In this document: positions 28,203-36,498 of the stretch, one piece after another | How positions within the stretch are numbered: the stretch's first letter is position 1 | How the letters are laid out: each line of letters starts with the position of its first letter | DNA from: Neobacillus cucumis | Lineage (GTDB): Bacteria > Bacillota > Bacilli > Bacillales > Cytobacillaceae | Length of the DNA: 64,000 nucleotides | Direction of reading: 5' to 3' | NCBI RefSeq assembly: GCF_002860255.1 | Contig: NZ_PGVE01000041.1 | Location: 62,001 to 126,000, forward strand | The notes under the pieces: model-generated | Told to the model about the DNA's origin: nothing | Database searches by the model: none | The model's input: the letters and a program-made list of their open reading frames with translations, nothing else | Translations under genes and position numbers: made by a program

Positions 28203-28242
28203 CCTTTAAAAAAGAGGCAATGGGTTGCCTCTTTTTTAAAGG
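28203..28242. terminator. Strong terminator of the organosulfur operon
   Basis: Perfect 18-bp stem (CCTTTAAAAAAGAGGCAA / TTGCCTCTTTTTTAAAGG) with a TGGG loop. Symmetric A and T runs allow use from either strand, fitting its place between convergent genes. Confidence 0.9.
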
Positions 28243-28274
28243 CCACAAATAGATACGCTTGAGACTGTAAAAGG

Positions 28275-28700
28275 TTAATGTAATGCAGTTAAAATTACGC
28301 CAATTGCAATTAATGCAACTCCAATTCCATTTACGAAGCTAAGCTTTTCTCCAAAAAAGATGATCGCTAAAATGGTTGCTATAACAACACTTAGTTTATC
28401 AATTGGACCTACCTGCGAAACTTTTCCTGTTTTTAAGGCTAAAAAGTAAAATAACCATGAAGTGGCACCAGCGAGTCCACTAAGGACAATAAATAATAAT
28501 GCTTTCCTTTGCCCAATAATCTCAGGAATTTTCCCTAAATTCCCTTGAAATAAAACCACTCCGATTAAAAATAGTGCCATGATGACTGAACGAATGGCAG
28601 TAGCCGTATTGGCATCAATATTCTGTAATCCGATTTTACCAAAGATCGAAACCAAAGCAGCTGATACAGCAGATAAAATGGCAAATATTAACCAAGACAT
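28275..28700 (-). CDS. EamA-domain membrane protein (half-size DMT transporter)
   Basis: 141 residues with four or five hydrophobic helices and one EamA domain: 'SAVSAALVSIFGKIGLQNID' near the N-terminus and 'GEKLSFVNGIGVALIAIGVIL' at the end (last part quoted). Half the length of a full DMT exporter, as in EmrE-like or YvaD/YdfR-type short members, so it would act as a dimer. ATG 28700 has AGAAGG nine bases upstream; TTG 28709 abuts the site. Substrate unknown. Confidence 0.78.
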   Translation of the reverse strand: MSWLIFAILSAVSAALVSIFGKIGLQNIDANTATAIRSVIMALFLIGVVLFQGNLGKIPEIIGQRKALLFIVLSGLAGATSWLFYFLALKTGKVSQVGPIDKLSVVIATILAIIFFGEKLSFVNGIGVALIAIGVILTALH

Positions 28701-28764
28701 GGTAGACAACCTTCTTCCAATTTTTATCTTTTTTTATTATAGCTTATCACAGCAAAAAATAAAA

Positions 28765-28796
28765 AAACGCAAAGTGAATTATCCCGCTTTGCGTTT
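28765..28796 (-). terminator. Terminator of xylR
   Basis: 10-bp stem AAACGCAAAG / CTTTGCGTTT with a 12-base loop; on the minus strand it is followed by a run of T. Lies 12 bases after the xylR stop. Confidence 0.8.
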
Positions 28797-28808
28797 GAAT
28801 AAAAATTT

Positions 28809-29969
28809 TTAAGCAGTAAACGATTCTAAAAATTTCCCGATTGCGATGGAGCTGGCACCTAATGCGGGTGCGTTTTTTCCTAATGTAGAAGTTAATAGTT
28901 GATAATTGTTTTCTAATTGTTGATAGGTTCTTGATGCTACAGAATTTTTGATAGAGTTTAAAACCATGGGCAAGGATTCTACGATGTGGTTACGAATAAT
29001 CACAGCTTGTGGATTAAATGTATTTAGAATACTGGTTAATCCTATACCGAGGTAATAGCCGAAGTTTTGCAGTGCCATTAGAATTTCTGGATTATTTTGG
29101 TTAGCAAGATGAATGATATCTTGATGGGATAGCATTTCTTGATGATTCTTTGGTAATGATTTAAATAATGCCCTTTCGGAGGCATATAATTCCCAGCAGC
29201 CCCGATTTCCACAACTGCATTTAAGTCCATTCAAGTCGATGGTTAGATGGCCCATTTCACCGGCATAACCTTTGACCCCTCTATAAAGGTCATTATTAAT
29301 AATAATACCGACCCCAATACCTGTTTGTACGCTTACATAGACAAGGTTTTCATAATTTTTCGCAGCTCCAAATTCTTTTTCTCCATTTGCTCCTGCATTT
29401 GCTTCATTTTCTATAAAAACAGGTACTTTAAATTCTTGCTCGATTACAGCTTTTAAGTCAAGGTCATAATTCCAGTCCAAGTTAGGAGTAAAGATAATTT
29501 TTTGGTCTGTATTTACTAGACCCGGCACACAAACACCGATACCAGTTAATCCGTAGGGAGAATCGGGCATTTGAGCAATTAGGTTTTTTATTTTTAAAAG
29601 TAAAACTTCCTTAATTTCTTCAGAAGATTGATTTTCTAATTTTTGATTATCCTCAAAAACAATAGTTCCTTTTAAATCGGTTAAAATGCAATTGATAAAA
29701 TCCACCCCAATATCAATACCAATGGAATATCCTGCATTTTTGTTGAAAACCAGCATAACAGGCTTTCTACCGCCGCTTGATTGTCCTTGCCCAATTTCGA
29801 ATATTAGATTTTTTTCGAGCAAGGCATTAACCTGTGAAGAAACAGTAGATTTATTTAATCCTGTGGTTTCAGATATTTTTGCCCGTGATATAGGGGAATT
29901 GGCAACAATTTCATTTAAAATAAGCTTTTGATTAATCTTTTTTACTAGCATTTGATCAGCAGTTATCAC
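28809..29969 (-). CDS. xylR: XylR-type ROK family repressor
   Basis: 386 residues. N-terminal winged helix ('SRAKISETTGLNKSTVSSQV') then 'EIGQGQSSGGRKPVMLVFNK', a ROK kinase-like sugar domain ('ENEANAGANGEKEFGAAKN', 'VQTGIGVGIIIN') and the zinc motif 'CSCGNRGCWELYAS'. Line by line it reads like B. subtilis XylR from memory. GTG start at 29969 with AGAGGTG eight bases upstream. Represses xylose genes until xylose binds; no xylA, xylB or xylose transporter is in the window, so its targets are elsewhere or differ. Confidence 0.82.
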   Translation of the reverse strand: MITADQMLVKKINQKLILNEIVANSPISRAKISETTGLNKSTVSSQVNALLEKNLIFEIGQGQSSGGRKPVMLVFNKNAGYSIGIDIGVDFINCILTDLKGTIVFEDNQKLENQSSEEIKEVLLLKIKNLIAQMPDSPYGLTGIGVCVPGLVNTDQKIIFTPNLDWNYDLDLKAVIEQEFKVPVFIENEANAGANGEKEFGAAKNYENLVYVSVQTGIGVGIIINNDLYRGVKGYAGEMGHLTIDLNGLKCSCGNRGCWELYASERALFKSLPKNHQEMLSHQDIIHLANQNNPEILMALQNFGYYLGIGLTSILNTFNPQAVIIRNHIVESLPMVLNSIKNSVASRTYQQLENNYQLLTSTLGKNAPALGASSIAIGKFLESFTA

Positions 29970-30004
29970 GATCTTCACACCTCTTTTTGTATGGCGTCCC
30001 AATT

Positions 30005-30019
30005 AAGTTAGGTAAACTT
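30005..30019. promoter_or_regulatory. Possible operator upstream of xylR
   Basis: Inverted repeat AAGTT-AGGTA-AACTT, 36 bases before the xylR start; two ATTATA elements (minus-strand TATAAT) follow at 30029 and 30037. It may be an autoregulatory site, but does not match the long xylO sequence I know from B. subtilis. Confidence 0.35.
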
Positions 30020-30071
30020 TTTATTTGCATTATATCATTATAATCCAATTCAAAACGGAGATACAAAAAAT

Positions 30072-30108
30072 AAAAGAGCCTTCTGAAACTATTCACAGAA
30101 GGCCCTTT
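30072..30108 (-). terminator. Terminator of the amino-acid permease gene
   Basis: Stem GCCTTCTG / CAGAAGGC extended by AAAAGA and CCTTTT with one mismatch, 10-base loop; minus-strand T-run follows. Eight bases after the permease stop. Confidence 0.75.
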
Positions 30109-30115
30109 TAAAAAT

Positions 30116-31504
30116 CTACCGATTTAAGGTTGAATGCTTTCTTCCATAACTGAAATAAATGATTAAACCAATGACTAACCAGACCAAAAAGCTAATCCAA
30201 GTTAGAGCAGGCAACTGAAGTACTAGGTATCCACAAGATAGAAAAGCGATTATCGGGATCCAAGGTACAAAAGGAACACGGAAACCACGCTTTGGTGCTC
30301 CTTGGGTTTTACGAAGATATAAAATTCCAATTGAAACTGACATGAATGCAAATAAAGTACCGATATTCGTTAGTTCAGCAAGCTTTCCTAGTGGAATCAG
30401 ACCAGAAAATATGGAGACAAGCAGGCAGGTAATCCATGAATTTACAACGGGTGTTTGTTTTTTCTTATCTATTTTTGAAAACACTTTTGGAAGTAAACCA
30501 TCACGGCTGATGGCATAGAACAAACGAGTTTGCCCATAAACCATTACCGTTAAGACGGTTGTAATTCCAGCTATAGCTCCTAGGGAAATGAATCCTGCAA
30601 CCCAGTCTTGATGAATATAATTTAATGCAAATGATACCGGGTTTTTTACATCGAGTAATTGGTAAGGAACAATACCAGTTAATACAGCAGAAACAGCCAC
30701 GTATAAAATTGTACAAACCGCGAGCGAGGCAATAATGCCAATTGGCATATTCCTTTGCGGGTTCTTCACTTCCTCTGCTGCAGTTGAAACAGCATCGAAA
30801 CCAATATAGGCATAAAACGCTGTTGCAGCGCCAGCGGCTACACCTGAAAATCCAAAGGGCATAAAGGGTGTCCAGTTATCAGGCTTTACATACCATGCGC
30901 CAACTGATAGAAAAATAATAACTACGGTCAATTTAATGATAACCATTATGGTATTAAAACGTGCCGAATGTTTTACACCTCTAGTTAATAGGAGAGTAAT
31001 AATAAATGTGATCAAGATTGCGGGCACATCGATATAGGTTCCATTTGCTGGATTAAATGCGCTAGAGATTGCTTTTGGCAGGTGAATTCCGAAACCGGCA
31101 ATCAGCCCCTGAAAATACCCAGACCAGCCACTGGCCACTGAGGCGGAGGCGAATCCATATTCGAGAATTAAATCCCATCCCAATATCCAGGCTATGAATT
31201 CTCCAAATGTTGCATAACTATATGTGTATGCACTCCCGGAAACAGGAACAGTAGAAGCAAATTCTGCATAGCACAGGGCAGCAAATATACAAACCAACCC
31301 TGATAGAATAAAGGATAATATAAGAGCTGGACCAGCATGTTCGGCTGCAGCCACACCTGTGAGAACAAAGATACCTGTTCCTACAATGGCACCAATCCCC
31401 AGCATGGATAAATCAAAAGCGCCTAGTTCCTTTTTTAAGGTAACATCTTTTTTACCTGCTTCATTAATTAAATCCTGTATGGATTTTTTTCTAAAAATCT
31501 CCAT
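30116..31504 (-). CDS. APC-family amino-acid permease (YfnA/CAT-like)
   Basis: 462 residues with about twelve hydrophobic segments. The N-terminal 'FDLSMLGIGAIVGTGIFVLTG' and 'AGPALILSFILSGLVCIFAA' segments (starts given) are characteristic of the cationic amino-acid transporter branch that includes B. subtilis YfnA. AAGGGAAG eight bases before ATG 31504. Single-gene transcription unit with its own terminator. Substrate unproven. Confidence 0.82.
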   Translation of the reverse strand: MEIFRKKSIQDLINEAGKKDVTLKKELGAFDLSMLGIGAIVGTGIFVLTGVAAAEHAGPALILSFILSGLVCIFAALCYAEFASTVPVSGSAYTYSYATFGEFIAWILGWDLILEYGFASASVASGWSGYFQGLIAGFGIHLPKAISSAFNPANGTYIDVPAILITFIITLLLTRGVKHSARFNTIMVIIKLTVVIIFLSVGAWYVKPDNWTPFMPFGFSGVAAGAATAFYAYIGFDAVSTAAEEVKNPQRNMPIGIIASLAVCTILYVAVSAVLTGIVPYQLLDVKNPVSFALNYIHQDWVAGFISLGAIAGITTVLTVMVYGQTRLFYAISRDGLLPKVFSKIDKKKQTPVVNSWITCLLVSIFSGLIPLGKLAELTNIGTLFAFMSVSIGILYLRKTQGAPKRGFRVPFVPWIPIIAFLSCGYLVLQLPALTWISFLVWLVIGLIIYFSYGRKHSTLNR

Positions 31505-32022
31505 AGAAACTTCCCTTCTGTTAAAACTCCTTGTTAAAATATTGCGAAAATAGGATTAATAAAAAAGTGCAAAAATTGTCGAAAGTAAAATCAACGAGAC
31601 TAATAATATAATTTATTTTTAAAAAAATCAATATTCATTAAAAATAAATTATATAAATTTTTAATTTATTAACTATGAAGCTGTGTTACTAAAAGAACAC
31701 TATGTCTACCTATAACACAGTGTTTATTCTATTTTTTTATAAAAACCTTTTTTTATAAGTTCACATTCTTGACATATTTAATCAAATTTTTTAATTCATT
31801 TTTCGACAATAATAGAGGTGTTTTTTTGAAGAAAACGTTCTTATTGCATTTTATATGTAGGATCTTCCGTAAATATTGTAAATTCAGGGTAAATTTAGTC
31901 GTTTTTTTGAAATTTCCTTTACACAATATGTTTGCTAAAATAAATACACAACTACTTTATTCTTTGCTGAATATTTATAAAATGACATGAAAATACATGA
32001 TCTCTGAGAGGAGAGGTAGATT
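31505..32022. other. AT-rich intergenic region with alternative hairpins
   Basis: 518 bases with no supported gene. On the plus strand CTGTGTTA (31681) can pair with TAACACAG (31713), or AACACT (31696) with AGTGTT (31719); a T-rich run follows to 31740. A TTGACA at 31769-31774 with TAATTC 17 bases later could be a promoter. See findings. Confidence 0.45.
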
Positions 32023-32115
32023 ATGGTATTCAAAGCAAGATTATGGAGAATCTTAACTAAGAACCAGAAATTAAGACTATTAAAGCAAAAAGCAACTTAT
32101 AGATCATTTGTTTAA
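32023..32115 (+). CDS. 30-residue basic peptide gene
   Basis: Encodes 30 residues, starting MVFKARLWRILTKNQKLRLL and ending ATYRSFV, with about ten Lys/Arg and no acidic residue. An unusually strong purine-rich GAGAGGAGAGG site ends five to six bases before ATG, and a perfect terminator begins at the stop codon, which is strong evidence for a dedicated transcript. It could be an amphipathic peptide (alternating basic and L/I residues), a small ribosome- or membrane-associated protein, or a leader. No family recognised. Confidence 0.6.
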   Translation: MVFKARLWRILTKNQKLRLLKQKATYRSFV

Positions 32116-32145
32116 GAGCCCTCGGCTATGAAGGGCTCTTTTATT
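32114..32145 (+). terminator. Terminator of the small peptide gene
   Basis: Perfect 9-bp stem AAGAGCCCT / AGGGCTCTT followed by TTATT; the stem overlaps the stop codon of the peptide gene. Confidence 0.85.
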
Positions 32146-32236
32146 ATGTCATTAAGAATAATGATTAAAGTTGTTCTATTAAGAAGTAAGGAGAATAAAC
32201 ATCTAATTAATGTGGTCTTTATCGGGAGGGGTATTC

Positions 32237-33034
32237 GTGAATGACGTCTTTGAAAGGACAGCACGATTTGAACATCGTTTTTGGCTCCAAATTTTAGGTG
32301 ATCATTCTAGGTTTATTTTTGAGGCCCTTGTACCGGATCAGGTTGAGGAAATAAAAAAGGCCTCAAGCTTTATTCAAATATTTGATACGCTTCTTGAACG
32401 TGCTAAATCGGCTGATCTGGTTTCATTAACAAATGAAGCAGAGAAAGAAGTGAATCATTTACGAGAATTCAAACTTGACTTAATTAGGAAACATCTTATT
32501 GGCAAAATCAAAATTCATCTCTCTCCCACCTTTATCAATCATATGGTTAATGAATTAGAAGAGTATGTAAGAATATTAAATCATCTAAAAACAGGGCAGG
32601 TTCCTCCAATATATCATGAACTCCATCATCATCTTTTATGGATATTAGACGCAGCGGGTCACTCGGAGGCGATTTCCTCCAATTTAGATGGAGTGGAAAA
32701 GAAATTAAAAGAGAAAAGTAATTTGTTTTTAAAGGATTTTGAAGGTTTTTATCTTAAAGCTGTAGAACTTGCCGGGTATTTAAGAACAGGATTAAATGCG
32801 TTTCCAGCATTAACAAAAATGAATGTAGACGCCCAATTAGAAATCAAGTTATTCCAGAATTTTTTGCTTGAGATCGAAGAGTTAGAATTAAGCAAACAAG
32901 CATTAGGAACATTTGCACCTTTAATGGCGGATCATATGTTTCGAGAAGAATGTTATTATCTTATGAAGTTAGCAGAATCGGCGAGTCTTGAACCACCAAA
33001 CTGTGATCCTACAAAACCTCGTCTTCAGGATTAA
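32237..33034 (+). CDS. DUF2935 family protein
   Basis: About 265 residues, all-helical, with two related halves: 'ARFEHRFWLQILGDHSRFIFEAL' near the start (core given) and 'LMADHMFREECYYLMKLAES' at the end, each with conserved His, Glu and Arg that suggest a metal-binding four-helix bundle. Matches the DUF2935 family of Bacilli, of unknown function. GTG 32237 is preferred since GGGAGGGG lies six bases upstream; ATG 32210 has no site. Single gene flanked by terminators. Confidence 0.72.
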   Translation: MNDVFERTARFEHRFWLQILGDHSRFIFEALVPDQVEEIKKASSFIQIFDTLLERAKSADLVSLTNEAEKEVNHLREFKLDLIRKHLIGKIKIHLSPTFINHMVNELEEYVRILNHLKTGQVPPIYHELHHHLLWILDAAGHSEAISSNLDGVEKKLKEKSNLFLKDFEGFYLKAVELAGYLRTGLNAFPALTKMNVDAQLEIKLFQNFLLEIEELELSKQALGTFAPLMADHMFREECYYLMKLAESASLEPPNCDPTKPRLQD

Positions 33035-33060
33035 AAAAGAGTAAAATAACAATGTAACAT

Positions 33061-33091
33061 GAAAGGGATAGTTATACGAACTATCCCTTTC
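33061..33091. terminator. Bidirectional terminator
   Basis: Perfect 13-bp stem GAAAGGGATAGTT / AACTATCCCTTTC with a 5-base loop between the convergent DUF2935 and GH27 genes. Confidence 0.8.
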
Positions 33092-33108
33092 GTTAAAGAT
33101 TTTATCTA

Positions 33109-35112
33109 TTAAGCCGTTTTATTATTTTGACCTTCAACAAAAATAGATTTAGATTTGTCTCTCCTAATCCTGAAGATTGTAGCAAGGAACACACAGAATA
33201 GAAATCCTATTAAAAGAGTAATTAATTGAATTGTTATTTGGTGGTGATCTGTTTGCACGTCAAAGGATTTTTCACTTTCACCTACCGAATTACTTGCGGT
33301 TATGACATATGAATAGCTGGTTCCATGTTTAACGGTTTTATCCATAAAGTTTGGATTAGTTAAATTCTTTGCTATTGGTTTGTAGCTGCTCATTCCCAAC
33401 AGATTTGCTTTTTTGCGATAGACGGTATAGGAGGTTGTACCTTTAGTCGGGTTCCAATTAAGAGAAACCGTTTCCTTTTTATTCTTGTTTACCATTAACC
33501 AATCTGGTGCAGTTGGGACAGTAGTCATCTTTGTATGGAAAGTAAAAATTCCTAGTTGTGCTTCACTTCCATCAACTATGGAGGACACTTTCCAGTAGTA
33601 GCGTGTTTCTTTTGAAAGGTCTTGAATATTGATATAATTGGCGGAAACCGTTTGATTAAAAATAATATTTGTCATATTAGGATTTGTCGATACCTGTATA
33701 TGGTATCTATTGACACTGTCCTCTGTATCCCAATTTAGCGTAACTTTTGACGGATTAATTTCGGTTGAACCGCTTTTGGGGGAAACAGTAAGTACAGAAT
33801 CCGGAACCACATGAATTATTTGAGATGCATGGGCAGAAAGTTTTGCAGTAAATCCTGACTCGAAATTTCCTACGTCCTCATGGCTCCATAAATCACGCAC
33901 CATAGCAAATCCCTGAAACCCTAACTCTTCCCAATGGACCTCTATATTTTGTGTTTTTAGACCTGTATTAAAAAGACCTATATTATAGGAACCATCTGGC
34001 AGTTCTTGATAGAATACTTGAGAAGTAGATGTTTTGGATAAACGTTTTCCTGCGACTCCACTTTGATTCACATCAATAATTTCGTCATTCGTAAGAAGGC
34101 TCAATCCATAATTATCTAGTTTCGTTAATTCACTGCCTATCACAAAATGTGAAGTAGCAATCGCCCATAGAGATACATACGAACGTTTTTCATCCTCCGT
34201 TAAACCATCCTTACTTCCATTTGCCACATTAAGTGAATCCAAATCGTTCCATCCGCCTGGACCTGCATGAGGCTGCCATTCCGCAACATCATCAAATCTT
34301 CGGGATACCTTTTTCCAATTGGTATGCGTGGGTGTTCCATAGGCTTCCACATCGTGGTCTGTCCGCCAGCCATTCGATAATTGCTGCCAGGTAGAAACAT
34401 AGTTGATGTCCAGATTGTTTGATAACTCTACATGAATAGGTCTTCCTGTTTTTTTCAGTGCTTTTGCCCAAGACTCAATATCTGGAATATCCTCGTTGCG
34501 AACCCCGTCAATTTTTAGATAATCTACCCCATAGGAAGCAAACAGTCTAGCCCATGAATCAATATATTCCTGAGCCCCTGGCTTTGAGTAATCAATAGAA
34601 TACATATTGTCAAAATTAAAACTGACTTTTTGCCCTTTGCTATAGTCTACAATATCTTTTGCATGGTAGGATGTACCTTCAATCGGTGTGTTTTGATCGA
34701 TGGCTCCCTTAGGAATACCGAGAGTAACGTACAGACCAAACTTCAATCCCTTTTTATGGATATAGTCACCAACAGTTTTCATTCCATGCGGGAATTTCTT
34801 TGGGTCTACCACCCATCTGCCATATTTGTCTACGTGAGTGGTCCAATTTAGCTGATAGTAATCATCAAGGTTTACAAATTCATACCCATGAGACTTAAAT
34901 TTCTCTGCCATAATATCTGTTGCTGCTTTTATATTTTTCTCCGTTGGCTTTTTCCGGATTGAACTCCAGCTGCTCCAGCCCATAAAAGGCCGCTCAGCCA
35001 AATTATTGTAAGAGGAAGCTTTTGCTTCTTCTGGTTCAAACATTGCAAGGGGAAAAACTCCAGAAAATACAATTGAGAAGGAGAACATTGTTGAGATTAT
35101 TTTCTTAAGCAT
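33109..35112 (-). CDS. Secreted GH27 alpha-galactosidase-like enzyme with FN3 domains and C-terminal anchor
   Basis: 667 residues. Signal peptide with cleavage near residue 32; GH27 barrel from 'RPFMGWSSWSS' (41-51) with nucleophile Asp202 in 'VDYLKIDGV' and acid/base Asp252 or Asp254 in 'WRTDHDVEA'; a beta-sandwich domain; then two fibronectin type III-like domains (about 440-530 and 535-625); a final transmembrane helix ('LITLLIGFLFCVFLATIF') and basic tail. So it is an extracellular enzyme anchored in the membrane. Hydrolyses alpha-galactosides or beta-L-arabinopyranosides (family knowledge). Strong AGAGGAGG before ATG 35112. No transporter is adjacent. Confidence 0.85.
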   Translation of the reverse strand: MLKKIISTMFSFSIVFSGVFPLAMFEPEEAKASSYNNLAERPFMGWSSWSSIRKKPTEKNIKAATDIMAEKFKSHGYEFVNLDDYYQLNWTTHVDKYGRWVVDPKKFPHGMKTVGDYIHKKGLKFGLYVTLGIPKGAIDQNTPIEGTSYHAKDIVDYSKGQKVSFNFDNMYSIDYSKPGAQEYIDSWARLFASYGVDYLKIDGVRNEDIPDIESWAKALKKTGRPIHVELSNNLDINYVSTWQQLSNGWRTDHDVEAYGTPTHTNWKKVSRRFDDVAEWQPHAGPGGWNDLDSLNVANGSKDGLTEDEKRSYVSLWAIATSHFVIGSELTKLDNYGLSLLTNDEIIDVNQSGVAGKRLSKTSTSQVFYQELPDGSYNIGLFNTGLKTQNIEVHWEELGFQGFAMVRDLWSHEDVGNFESGFTAKLSAHASQIIHVVPDSVLTVSPKSGSTEINPSKVTLNWDTEDSVNRYHIQVSTNPNMTNIIFNQTVSANYINIQDLSKETRYYWKVSSIVDGSEAQLGIFTFHTKMTTVPTAPDWLMVNKNKKETVSLNWNPTKGTTSYTVYRKKANLLGMSSYKPIAKNLTNPNFMDKTVKHGTSYSYVITASNSVGESEKSFDVQTDHHQITIQLITLLIGFLFCVFLATIFRIRRDKSKSIFVEGQNNKTA

Positions 35113-35204
35113 AAAAACCTCCTCTTGTCGAAAAGTTGAATCGATATAGACACAAATTATTAAAATTTAATTCTATTTTAATATAGTAAGCCCTTTATTT
35201 TAAT

Positions 35205-35217
35205 GAACAATATGTTC
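35205..35217. promoter_or_regulatory. Possible operator upstream of the GH27 gene
   Basis: GAACA-ATA-TGTTC palindrome, about 95 bases before the GH27 start. On the minus strand it overlaps a -35-like TTGTTC with a TACTAT -10 sixteen bases downstream. Confidence 0.4.
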
Positions 35218-35302
35218 CAATATTTTATCGAGCTATGTTTATCAAGAACATTAGATTCATATTTTTCATAGTGTAATGTATTAATGAGTGAGGGTGTAAT
35301 TT

Positions 35303-35551
35303 ATGAGGAATATAAGAGAAACACAAATTCAACCAATAATTGGTCAAGCGTGGACGGGTAAACATGTGATCTTGCTTCACTGTACAAACGATAATCAATT
35401 AATTAATCTTTACAAAAGTTATCATGCTCCCATTGAACCTCCACGGCAAAATTGTGCAGAAACGTTGTCACAGTTACTAAGTATCGGCTATCACATTCAG
35501 GCTATAACGCCGCTTTCCCCAGGGCTTATTCAATATTTGCTTGTTCTTTAA
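35303..35551 (+). CDS. Hypothetical protein, 82 residues
   Basis: Not recognised. No signal peptide or clear membrane helix; contains 'GKHVILLHCTNDNQLINLYK' and ends 'PLSPGLIQYLLVL'. GAGGGTG lies six bases before ATG and a terminator-like hairpin follows within 25 bases, both supporting a real single-gene unit. No catalytic motif visible. Confidence 0.55.
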   Translation: MRNIRETQIQPIIGQAWTGKHVILLHCTNDNQLINLYKSYHAPIEPPRQNCAETLSQLLSIGYHIQAITPLSPGLIQYLLVL

Positions 35552-35573
35552 TCCATATATTAACAACAAACAG

Positions 35574-35604
35574 AGAAGGCTGAATCCATTCAGACTTCTT
35601 TTTA
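35574..35604 (+). terminator. Terminator after the 82-residue gene
   Basis: AGAAG-GCTGAAT / ATTCAG-A-CTTCT stem with a CC loop and one mismatch, followed by TTTTTATTT. Confidence 0.75.
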
Positions 35605-35628
35605 TTTAGATATTTCTTCTTTAGTTTT

Positions 35629-35647
35629 TTGTAATAACTAATTACAA
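35629..35647. promoter_or_regulatory. Palindrome upstream of modA
   Basis: TTGTAAT-AACTA-ATTACAA, perfect 7-bp arms, 44 bases before the modA start. The right arm overlaps a possible -35 (TTACAA) with TATAAA at 35663-35668. Could be the operator of a molybdate-responsive or other regulator. Confidence 0.45.
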
Positions 35648-35690
35648 TAAACATATACGAAATATAAATTGTCAGAATGGGAGTAAGGGA

Positions 35691-36491
35691 ATGAAACAGA
35701 GAAATTATATATTTATCTTACTAATAATATTAATATTTTCGATTACTGGATGTTCAAACAATGATAAGTCTAATCTATCGAAAGAAAAAAATACTCATAA
35801 GAAAGTAGAATTGACAGTTTCAGCAGCAGCTAGTTTACAAGATGCCTTAAATGACATTAAAGCGGCTTTTCAGAAAGAACATCCGAATGTGGTTATAAAC
35901 TATAACTTTGGTGCGTCAGGGGCACTTCAACAACAAATATCACAGGGGGCGCCGGTGGATCTTTTCTTTTCTGCCGCTGAAGATAAATTCGATAAATTAA
36001 TTCAAGATGGACTCATTGATCAATCAAAAGGAAAAGATTTACTTGGAAATGAACTAGTTCTTGTGGTTCCAAATGACTCAAATAAAGGGATTAATTCATT
36101 TAAAGATCTTAGTAGAATCAATAAACTATCCATTGGTACACCAGAGGCAGTCCCAGCAGGAAAATATGCACAGGAAACCTTAGAAAATTTAAATGTCTGG
36201 AAGACTGTTGCAGGAAAAGTAGTTTATGCCAAGGATGTTCGTCAAGTCCTTACATATGTAGAAACACAAAATGTTGACGCTGGAATTGTATATAAAACAG
36301 ATGCATTGATTTCAAAAAAGGTAAAGATTGCAGCAACTGCTGGAGAAAAAACGCACGCTCCAATTGTTTATTCAGCAGGTGTGATAAAGGACAGTACTCA
36401 TCCTAAAGAAGCTCAATTATTCTATGATTATCTTCAAAATGAAAACTCTTTGAAGACTTTTACAAAGTATGGGTTTAAAGGATTAGAGTAA
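35691..36491 (+). CDS. modA: Molybdate ABC transporter binding lipoprotein ModA
   Basis: 266 residues. Lipoprotein signal with 'FSITGCSNND' (acylated Cys near residue 21). The ModA pattern 'LTVSAAASLQDALNDI' with 'NFGASGALQQQISQGAPVDLFFSA' (first part diagnostic) places the two oxyanion-binding Ser regions. Binds molybdate or tungstate outside the membrane and passes it to ModB, whose gene starts eight bases after the stop. Confidence 0.88.
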   Translation: MKQRNYIFILLIILIFSITGCSNNDKSNLSKEKNTHKKVELTVSAAASLQDALNDIKAAFQKEHPNVVINYNFGASGALQQQISQGAPVDLFFSAAEDKFDKLIQDGLIDQSKGKDLLGNELVLVVPNDSNKGINSFKDLSRINKLSIGTPEAVPAGKYAQETLENLNVWKTVAGKVVYAKDVRQVLTYVETQNVDAGIVYKTDALISKKVKIAATAGEKTHAPIVYSAGVIKDSTHPKEAQLFYDYLQNENSLKTFTKYGFKGLE

Positions 36492-36498
36492 TCTTACT

